From assembly GCA_012845835.1 (NCBI GenBank), contig JABAKD010000029.1, positions 7,373,484 through 7,437,483 of the forward strand: a stretch of 64,000 nucleotides of DNA, written 5' to 3'. Under the pieces are notes generated by a model that saw only the letters and a program-made list of their open reading frames with translations, was not told where the DNA came from and did not search any database. The stretch is from Undaria pinnatifida (Eukaryota; Sar; Phaeophyceae; Laminariales; Alariaceae). Shown here in pieces: positions 55,910 through 64,000 of the stretch; the stretch's first letter is position 1, and each line of letters begins with the position of its first letter. Both the position numbers and the translations under genes were made by a program.

Positions 55910-56660
55910 ACACAGTATGCGCACCTTATGCGGAATCTGCACCCACCGAAAAAGCCCTTTTTTTATGCGGTATTCCCGCTTACCGAATACCCCGAATATT
56001 CACTCGGTTCGGTATTTCTTCTCCTCGAAGCCCACCCAAGGCGGCATTTCTACCCATTGGAAAACCGGATGGACACAACACCGAATAAACACCCCCATGT
56101 GCCTTCTCTACCCACTGACTGAACACCATCTTCTGCATTTTGTGCTCGCCGAATAAACACAGTATATTTGTTCGGTCTTGCTCAAGTTATGGTATCCCGT
56201 CTATCCTGTTGGGGCGTTGTGCTTTACAGCACTTGTCCGCTTTATAGCTGGCAGCCGTCGCCGCATGCCTAAACGAATGCCCCCCCCCCCCCCCCCCCCT
56301 TCTGTCGGAAGGTGTGAGGGGGACAGCAACCGACGAATACCCAGAGATGTAACATCTAAGCCACCCTCGTGTGTGTGACCATCACAGAGCTTGAGGCACC
56401 CCGGCGTAGCAGTAGTAGTCGGTCCCTTTGTCTATATTGCCCTATTACCCACTACAGCCCTTGCCGCATGTGTGCACCCTATGTTTGCGGCATTTATATC
56501 CCACCGAAAGAAACACTGTATTCCTGGCCCCCACTGAATGTCCACCGCAATTCGGTAATTTTTCTTCTCGAATAATATATGCACCCTGTACTGTGCGGAA
56601 TTTCTACCGTCCAAAACCGCAACAAGAACAACAAAACACCGAATAAACACCTCGAGTGGC
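55910..56660. repeat. Degenerate repeats with CCGAATAAACAC motif
   Basis: Segments at about 55918-56040 and 56465-56580 share TGCGCACC/TGTGCACCCTATG, TGCGGAAT/TGCGGCAT, CCCACCGAAA and TTTCTTCTC. CCGAATAAACAC occurs at 56081, 56148 and 56639. A C-run lies at 56281-56300. Confidence 0.55.
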
Positions 56661-56699
56661 ATTCTACCCGCCGAAGAAGAAGATGTACGTGCCTCGACA

Positions 56700-56960
56700 G
56701 AGGTATCACTTTTTTTTTGTGTTGTGAAACGGTTTCCTGAATGACGGGACTACCTTAAAACCCATTATCATCGCCGGAAATAGGTCGTTTATTTTACATG
56801 ATCATCGTTATATGCCTAGCAGGCCACGGGATTGTTTTATCCGCGGTAGTAGCAGTGTTATTTTTTTCGATCCAAATCAGTTTTTGGGTTAGGGAATGTC
56901 TTAAGCTCTCCCGAATCGAGGGGTACTATCAAGAAAAAAGTGGTGAACCTCTGTCGTAGC
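56700..56960. mobile_element. Single arm of the foldback element family
   Basis: It matches the 53990-54312 arm: CTGAATGACGGGACTACC, ATCCAAATCAGTTTTTGGG, ATGTCTTAAGCTC and GTGGTGAACCTCTGTCGTAGCA. No second arm is nearby. Confidence 0.65.
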
Positions 56961-58019
56961 ACCTGTCAGAAACACCCTACTACATAGTTGGAAGTACGTG
57001 GTATTTCTGCTTAGACCAAGGCTACACGGCAGGAGGGGGTAGAGGGTACCCCGTTTTCCACTTAACGTGAAGGCATTATTTTTCGTACGAACAATGCCCG
57101 TGCGGAGACAAGGTTGGGCATGCTCCACCTCCGCCGCATCCTCTGGTGCTCGACTATTAGTTTGGAAAAGAAGCACACATCTCACAGGTAGCATTCTTAA
57201 ATATGCAAAAAAAATTACCGCTTTGAATACCGATAAAGTTACTGGTAAATTCTTAATATGCAAGCGGTTCTTCTGCGCGCTGCAATAGGTCCATGCAAAA
57301 TTTTCGTTTGTCGCGAAAATGAATACCAGTTGCGCGAAACGGACGACATTATGCGGCACTTTACCCCAGTGCAAAGACATGTATGTATACAACCCCCTTA
57401 CGCGCCCCCCCCCCCAATATCCCACACCTAGGCCGTGTAAACACTAAGTAAGGTCTTACAACACCATTTTCACCATCAAACCTTACGCGAACCGCAATAA
57501 ACGCAGAGTCTTCGCGTCAGCCGCGAACGCTACTACTACTAATGCCGCAAGACGTTAAGTTTGAATGGTAAAACAGATTGCTTGCGCGAAAGGGAGAGAG
57601 GGCTCCCCGCGGCGAGTAACGCCAGCGCTGAGACCGGTATGGTCATTGACCACCGCCGCTACCCCCGGGCACATATGTACGATAATAACAATATGTAAAG
57701 AAAAAAAACCATAGTGTACAGCTAAAGCCGTATGTACGAAAATGAAAACGTTTGACCACGTAAACATGCTAAAAAACGCACGCTTTTTATTTCTCCTCTC
57801 TGCGTTTGCCCCATGCGCTCCTGCGCTGCACGTTTATTTTGTTTTGAAACGCGAAGGAAGAGACATGGCTCACACGCGAAAGGAAACGGGGCACTCCGCG
57901 GCGAATAAAAAGAAGGCACTGCAAATACTTGAACACGTACAACCCCACTACGTCACCTTCCTGAGGACCCTGTGCCCATCATGTGCATGGAACATATAGT
58001 CCTATAGAATTGCCGTGGT
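56961..58019. other. No gene recognised
   Basis: Short frames on both strands only. A C-run of about 11 lies near 57404. Confidence 0.4.
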
Positions 58020-58029
58020 CGTTGCCGTT

Positions 58030-58450
58030 GAGGCAATGCCGTGGGCATGGCCGCGGACATCGCCGCGGACGCTGCCGCGGACGCTGCCGCGGACGCTGCC
58101 GTGGACATCGCCGCGGACATCGCTGCGGACACATTATTACCACGAAATTTGCGGCGGACATTGCGGCGGAGATTGCCGTGCACATTGCCGCGGACATTGC
58201 CGCGGACAATGCCGTGGACATTGATTGCCTTGGGCATGAATACGGTGATCATATATACGTTGCCGCGGACACCGCCGCGGGTACTGCATTGTCGGGGACG
58301 TTGCCGTGGACGCGTTGTCGGGGAGATTGCCGTAGACATGACACCGTGGACATCTCCGTCGCAATCCGCCGCACGAATATCCGCGAATTGCCGTGGCAAG
58401 CCGCGGCATATGCCGCGGCAGTGCCCGTGGAGCGCCACGGCTAGGCCAAG
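58030..58450. repeat. CCGCGG-rich 12-bp satellite
   Basis: The dominant unit is GCCGCGGACAT(T/C/G), repeated head to tail and gradually diverging (GCCGTGGACATT, GCGGCGGAGATT). Most units contain a CCGCGG or CCGTGG step, so arms can pair. All six frames are open or nearly so because of the 12-bp period (for example a frame rich in AADIAADAAADA), which is not evidence for a gene. Confidence 0.9.
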
Positions 58451-58470
58451 GGCATGTCCGCGGCTATCCG

Positions 58471-58600
58471 ACAAAAACGCCAAATCAATTAAAAAAAAGT
58501 ACAACCGCGCTCCGGTCCATCAGCAGCGATCCACAAAAATGCCAAATCAAGTTAAAAAAAAGTACAACCAACCGCGCTGGTCCATCAGCAGCGAAGCGCC
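58471..58600. repeat. Tandem duplication of about 65 bp
   Basis: Two units share GCCAAATCAA, AAAAAAAGTACAAC, CCGCGCT and GGTCCATCAGCAGCGA, directly after the CCGCGG satellite. Confidence 0.85.
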
Positions 58601-60791
58601 CCGTACCTCTCACAATGACGGACCACGTGGTTTTACCGCACAGCTTCGCCAGTCTATCTATGATTTGCGCTTGGCCAAGCCTTTGTACGGCAGGGGGGGG
58701 TTCACTTTTGGGACCATTGTTGGTACCAGTGGATTATTAGGGTCACCCCCCCGCGCGAGTGACCCCCCCCTCCGTTTCTTTGCCATCACATACACATTCG
58801 CAGTTGCGTTCAATTTTTTTTTGCGACATGAATCATATCCGCACTGAATGAAAAATGATATAATAAGCTACATACAGTAGTAGTATTAATAGTGCGCAGA
58901 AAAAGAAGTCTACCAGGGTACGTGTGTAACTATGTTTCAGCCAATGAGGCGCAGAGTCACTCGTGCGAGTAACGACAACAAACAACAGGAAAACTTGTAC
59001 CAGGTATGTAGTGAAAATGGGTATGTATATCATAACATCCCCCCTACCGTACGTAGCTTTTTGGTCGCCTGTTGGAGCTGTTATTTAGTTTCGGCGTCGT
59101 GTGCCGGCAACACTTACTTACTTCCGCGACTGACTGCCCTACCTATACCTCTGCAAAGCACATTGTCAAAGAGAGGCATCTTTTGCTCTCGAGTCGTCCT
59201 CCTACTGTGCTCTATAAAGGAAGTTTTTTTCTCTACTGTCCCGCCGGCTTTCCGGCACACTCCTCTTCTGCTATTATTATTCGCCAATCAATGGTGTCTT
59301 CCTCTGAAAACCCCATGCGCCCTGCCTCCATTTTCACCTCTCTCTGCTGCTGCTGCCCCAGCCTCTTTATTTTTAGCAGGGCATCTAGCCAGGCAAAAAA
59401 ATAATATTCCAAGCGGCTTGTCACCTGCTGCATGAAGTCGCCAATAATGCAGCATAATATAGATTTTTAATATTCGTAGATTCGTTCGTCTTTTTAGTAA
59501 ATAAAAACGAAAAAAGGTACGTACGTTGCTCGTAGGAGTTGTGGTGCAACAGTTATTATTAATAATAATAGTACGAATCACTGATCTATCCTCTGATCTA
59601 CATCTATCTGGCGAAAAATTCGAACACGCACAACACACACATACTCAATTGGCATGTTTTTGTTGTACACAACAGACGACAATGTTTTGTGCAAACGGCA
59701 GTGATGATATTATGATGATGACGAAAAGTCGTTGTTACTTGCTTGTTGTTTGTCCGTTGCCCTTCGCCCTCTGTCTCAGTGTGTTCCCAACCAACCGGCA
59801 CACTTTGAGCTTCGTTCCTCCTCGTCCTGTCTAGGAGGAAAAACCGTTTCTTCCTTCAATCGAGGATGCCGTCGTAGATCGTATCACACGTACCACACAC
59901 ACAACACAGAGCAGGTACGTCGTACGTTGTGACCTGCAAGTTGAACTTCCTCCTCCCAATTCCGGCTAAAGGCTTACGGACCTCCTACTACAAGGTAGGA
60001 CCACCATTGGATTCGAAACCTACTGAAAACGCTCATCCCAGTTAGGTGTCGGGCTTGATCTGGTCAAAGCTTCCAACCCACAGCGCGAAGCGCGAACGTT
60101 CTGCCTAAATACGTACATGTACGTCGGTCCGCTGAATGCGGAGATGCGGAGGAAATATATGGGGGTTTCTTATAGAACATTAAGCCTATACTGCACGGGA
60201 AACGCAAAGTGAAGTTTTACCGTGAGACGGCCAAAACAATCACACACCCTCTGACACGAATCACGTGCAACGCCGCGTCGCAAAGAGCGCCTCGGTGGGC
60301 GCGCGGATTCTGGTCCTAACGGTAACCGAACTACCATACGCTGGCCATCGCTTCAAAAGCGAGCCCAACGCGCTTCAAAGAAACCGTCAAATCGAGGGTT
60401 AAAAAAGAGGTTCCCTGCTGCTGCGAGGTCCAAAATTGGATAATTCAGGAATTTAACACGTGTTCGAGTGTCTTTTCCGGGCGAGGCTTCAAGCTCGGGC
60501 TGGACGGATAGCCCTGCAGGGTTGCCGTCATAGCAGCTCCGTTCTACGAGGAACGGGTTCACCTCCTCTCGCTGGGCTCCAAGCCAGCAAAATAAAAGAG
60601 CAGGGCACGGGACCAAAAGGTACTTTCTTTATCTTGCTCTCTCTTCTTGCTGTTGCAGTGAGGCTTTTTTTCTAGCTTCAAACGCAAGACGCAGACGGAG
60701 CTCGCTGGAAAGAAGGACGGGGCGTTTTAAATTTTCTTGTTGATTTTTCCAGAGTCCTTCGCGGCAGCGCAACGTCTCTCGGCCCGGAGCG
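58601..60791. other. No gene recognised
   Basis: I see no convincing exon. A minus-strand B-box-like GGTTTCGAATCC lies at about 60010-60021, without a tRNA fold. Confidence 0.35.
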
Positions 60792-61124
60792 ATGGCACAC
60801 TCCCGCGGCAACAGCAGTAACGTTAGCAGCTGCAGCGTTGGAAGGGGGAGACATGCCGTGGTGGTGTTCGAGGCAGAGACTGGGAAGAGGCTCGATGTGG
60901 AGCTCCCGGAGGGACAGCAGGACGGAGCGGATGAGTTGCGGAGAGAACTTTTCAGGTGACCTAAATAAATTGAGACAAGCCCGAAAAATAGAAAAATTGA
61001 ATATGAAGGTTCATCAACCCCATCACCATGGGCGGAAATATAGGAGTGGCTGGAATATTATTGTTATGATCATATAGTACTTATATTTTTGTCCATAGGG
61101 GATCGTGGTTTGACCGAGTCTACC
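60792..61124 (+). CDS. First exons of an unidentified gene
   Basis: Exon 1 (60792-60955) starts at ATG and encodes MAHSRGNSSNVSSCS, HAVVVFEAETGKRLDVELPE and DELRRELF, ending at donor TTCAG|GTGACC. Acceptor ATTTTTGTCCATAG at 61098 opens exon 2 (61099-61124, 26 bases) in the right phase, encoding (R)GSWFDRVY up to the strong donor TACC|GTGAGT. Without splicing, exon 2 meets an in-frame TAG at once. Exon 1 has clear coding character and good codon composition. The next exon was not found: the following intron holds a CAG repeat. I do not recognise the family. Because exon 2 is so small, an alternative is one continuous different acceptor further on. Confidence 0.5.
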
Positions 61125-61139
61125 GTGAGTAGCAGACAG

Positions 61140-61152
61140 CACAGCAAGAACG

Positions 61153-61207
<55 letters not shown>
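61140..61207. repeat. CAG microsatellite, probably intronic
   Basis: A run of about 20 CAG/TAG/CAA triplets on the plus strand starts about 15 bases after the exon 2 donor of the gene at 60792. Confidence 0.9.
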
Positions 61208-61255
61208 TGTATGTACTCTGGGTGACCATTGTGTTGTCGGGTCTACGGTATATAC

Positions 61256-61325
61256 CGGTTCGTACGAACTAGCTCTCTGGCTCGATAGAGCATGCGGCGG
61301 CAACGCTGGGTCGAGCCCCTCCTTG
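61256..61325 (+). repeat. tRNA-like segment, not a full tRNA
   Basis: TAGCTCTCTGGCTCGATAGA resembles an A box with a pairable GCTC/GAGC D-stem, and GGGTCGAGCCCC resembles a B box about 35 bases later. The acceptor and anticodon stems do not pair, so it is probably a SINE head or tRNA pseudogene. Confidence 0.4.
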
Positions 61326-61520
61326 TATGCTGTGATCTGGTTACGTGATACATACTGACGTTTCTTCCCATTGGTCGAGAAAGTTCACCAATAATGTTGA
61401 TTGTGACCATCTTTCCTTCCCGATCTTGGGATATCTCTCGAACTTGGTCTACGTATACTCTTCATAGTATATACCTACAGGTATCGTCGTGCTTTTCAGA
61501 CGACGACACATCTAGACTCT

Positions 61521-61902
61521 CGTACACTGCGGTACGTACCATGCCTGCTCAACGAATTCGTTTTGCTGCTGCTGTAGGTAGTTCGAGCGAGTGTGAGTCC
61601 TGAACTTCGGTTTCCTTGGATCGCACCGTTGATTCACGCACACGACCCCACCCTCGCCACTCCCGAACCTTCTAGATTACTATATCATAGCCCCGCAAAG
61701 GCGTACACTGCGGTACGTATCATGCCTACTCAACGAATTCGTGTTGCTGCTGCTGTAGGTAGTTCGAGCGAATGTGAGCACTGCGGTACGTATCATGCCT
61801 ACTCAACGAATTCGTTTTGCTGCTGCTGTAGGTAGTTCGAGCGAATGTGAGTCCTGCGCTTGGGTTTCCTTGGATCTTACCGTTGATTCACGCACACGAC
61901 GT
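61521..61902. repeat. Tandem repeat with a conserved small frame, three units
   Basis: Units starting near 61521, 61702 and 61777 share ACTGCGGTACGTA(C/T)CATGCCT and CTGCTGCTGTAGGTAGTTCG. The first and third are followed by TTTCCTTGGATC and GATTCACGCACACGAC. Each unit opens with MP(A/T)QRIR(F/V)AAAVGSSSECE. The third continues for 46 codons to a stop, the others are shorter. Confidence 0.8.
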
Positions 61903-62134
61903 CAGACCCCTCCCCACTCCCAGACCTTCTAGATTACTATATTATAGCCCCACCCACTAAGGCAGAGCTACTATGTACGTGCAGGCATCGAGAGCGGTAT
62001 CATACAATTTTATGTGTGTAAAGCTAACCGTGTTGGGACCCAGCTATAACGACTTCGAAAATTAGAGCACGTATTGTAGCCGCGTGGTCTTAGAAGACTA
62101 GCGTACAGCGGTACAAGTGTCGTCATTTGGTATT

Positions 62135-62375
62135 ATAAAAAATGACAAATACACTCCAGCTGTGAGATCGCAGATTTCGTCGAAACTCATCTTTGCAAGC
62201 TGTGTGTGATACTCCGATCGCGCGTATTACGAGTTGTGTGTCCTCATTAAGGATACAAGTCGGCGACTCCCCTTACAACTACAGCAGTGTAGCTATCAGG
62301 GTCAACAGGATGATGTTAGCCAGTCTGTGCGCGGAAACTATAAAACCCGTTTCTGAGGGGGACAAAATCTGACAG
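62135..62375 (-). repeat. Leader-family repeat, full copy in inverse orientation
   Basis: All modules of 41645-41895 occur in reverse. The frame from ATG near 62194 reads MSFDEICDLTAGVYLSFFI and then runs to a stop in flanking DNA. Confidence 0.85.
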
Positions 62376-64000
62376 CTGTGGAGGGAAATGTATCCGTTCA
62401 TCAAGTGAATCCTGTAAGTCGAATAACCGGTGAGGGGGGGGCGGGGGGGCGGAGTTTTGAAGGACGTGGGGCCCTGGTTTTGATCAAAAGCGAGCGGGGT
62501 TGGAGGGGGGGGGGAAGAGGGGGAATACCATCGTTCGCGTGTGCCGTACATCCCCATGCCCTTTCACCGAGCTGCTTCGTGTGGCCGAAGATATATGAGT
62601 TATTTGTGTTTAACTAGTCATACCAGGTATGCGATTATGGAGACCAAATAAGTCGGATAGTCGGAACCTCCGGCAAACACCTATACAGCAGTAACTATTA
62701 ATCCGACTAATTGTAGTCGGTGGCTGAAGTCTAGCTTTCCTGTTTTAAATGCCTCTCTGTAGTTAAGCTACAATTTTTGACAAATAACATATCAGAAAAC
62801 CACCTACGGGCCCTTTACGCCCAGTTATGACGAATAAGGCTTGCCCCCTCCGTATTACCGCGACTGCTGGCACGAAGTTAGTCGGGACTTATTCTTAACC
62901 TAATGTCATTATCCTCAGTTAAAAAAGAGGTTTACAACCTAAGCCTTCAATCCCTCACCAAGCCTTGCTGGATCAAGCTTTCGCTCGTGCCGAGTCGCAG
63001 CAGCTCTAATAATATGGCGATCACAGCTGGCTGGCTGTTGTGCTTTGCTTTTCGTTTTGTCTTGCCGTCCTGCCGTCCTGTTTCCCTCTTTCTTTCGAGT
63101 TGTTTTGTCGCTTTTGTTTTTCTTCTTTTTTAGCGCAAATAATCTGGTGTGCCGGCTTGCATAGTTTGTTTTTTGCCCGCGCGCGTATTGCGGTTGGCGT
63201 TGCATGGCCACATCGCCTTGCTTGCTGTATTTGCCATGTGTACGAGTATCTCTGTCTCGTAGTATGCGACCACAGAGCTCGTCTCTCTATGAGGCATCAG
63301 GGCGGACGCTGGTTGTGGTGGATGTAGACGGGTGGAAAAGGACGGATTATTTACAGCGGGAATCGTTTTCTCTTTTTTTGGCGAGCCCCTCTTGGCACTT
63401 TGCCCACAAAACAAAAAATGCGCACAAGCTGTAACATTGAATATTATTTTAACCGGGGTTTTGAGCAGGAGCAATGATTTTGGTCTAAACCATCACTGGA
63501 AATCTGTTGTCATCGTTTGTGGTTACGTACCTGGTCATTTCTATTGAAACATACTTGGGATTAGAGACGTGTTCATTGCAGGAGTGCAGGAGGCCATCCG
63601 AATAACAAACCCTCAGTTGAGGCCAATTATTATAAAGTCGGATTCCGTCAGTCGAAAACGGCCCTTTTCGACTGGACGTAGTCGCGACTAGATTGTTCAT
63701 GGGCTTCCTTCTTATCGTCAGTCGAGTCGATTTCATAGGTTTTGTGCTCTTTCTGGAGGCGGTTGGTGGGTGTGAGGGAGTGCTGCTGTATGGCAGTCGA
63801 AAGTTGTTTGGATGCTCTGTGCTTCGTGCGTTTTCCGCGAGCAACGCGTGTTTCGCGCGCGACGAACCCTCGTCCAAGCTGGTTGTTGGCTTTGGAGTTA
63901 ACCCAAAGCTACCGAAGCTACGCGCGTGGCGTTGCACTCAGCCGAGAGCTGCTAAAGCTACAGCAGGCGCAGCCGTTGTTGGCTATCGTATGATACACGC
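62376..64000. other. No supported gene
   Basis: A G-run lies near 62436-62515. Positions 63210-63290 resemble module 3 of the 39-40 kb array. A plus-strand frame from ATG 63790 to TGA 63993 has protein-like composition (SYARGVALSRELLKLQQAQ) but no domain, and may belong to a gene continuing outside the window. Confidence 0.3.
63617..63715. repeat. Dispersed repeat, copy 2
   Basis: Partner of 22635-22735, containing GTCGGATTCCGTCAGTCGA and CCCTTTTCGACTGGAC. Confidence 0.6.

Noticed and set aside
58041..58847. 268-codon frame starting in the CCGCGG satellite
   Set aside because: The 12-bp period keeps several frames open. The part beyond the array has no coding character.

Overview
KIND OF ORGANISM. 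This is a gene-poor piece of a nuclear eukaryotic genome. Coding signal is sparse, introns are evident from GT-AG junctions that keep the reading frame, LINE, SINE-like and MITE-like repeats are abundant, microsatellites and C-homopolymers are long, and there is one short interstitial CCCTAA array. The best coding stretches are GC-rich and alanine/arginine-rich, while the intervening DNA is much lower in GC. That suits a protist or alga (a stramenopile would fit), but no marker gene fixes the lineage, so the assignment is an inference of low confidence. LAYOUT. 1-5607 is one copy of a >5.6 kb segmental duplication, cut by the window start. Its partner is 42359-47959, a third copy at 51630-51836 has lost the interior, and the upstream part recurs at 20640-21170. 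5.6-9 kb is repeat-rich without a clear gene. 9.1-10.3 kb is a dead LINE reverse transcriptase on the minus strand. 10.7-18.2 kb is the main genic block, all on the minus strand: a short J-domain protein, a spliced Pro/Ala- then Arg-rich gene assembled here from three phase-compatible exons, and a roughly 1,200-residue alanine-rich coiled-coil protein with two internal repeat types and a probable frameshift in a G-run. 18.8-34.7 kb is almost entirely mobile and satellite DNA: an 879-bp TA-flanked inverted-repeat element, tRNA-derived SINE-like units, a trinucleotide field, a palindromic CATG satellite, a foldback gene-fragment pair, and dispersed repeats. 35.4-37.1 kb carries an OTU-type cysteine protease gene, a truncated tandem copy, and a third copy of only the promoter and first 13 codons. 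37.9-41.6 kb is a run of tandem and C-rich arrays. 48.5-49.1 kb holds a small spliced gene, 49.5-50.7 kb an amplified exon/splice-donor repeat, 53-57 kb foldback and MITE-like elements, 58.0-58.5 kb a CCGCGG-rich 12-bp satellite, and 60.8-61.1 kb the first two exons of a plus-strand gene that could not be followed further. HOW IT FITS TOGETHER. No metabolic pathway or operon logic is visible. The coherent theme is duplication of 5' ends. The OTU leader and a dispersed family carrying a promoter-like region plus the conserved start MSFDEIFDLTAGV both consist of upstream sequence and first codons copied into new places and fused to unrelated downstream DNA. The second theme is very active insertion and decay of short non-autonomous elements, including a TTAA-type MITE whose empty site is preserved in the other arm of a palindrome.
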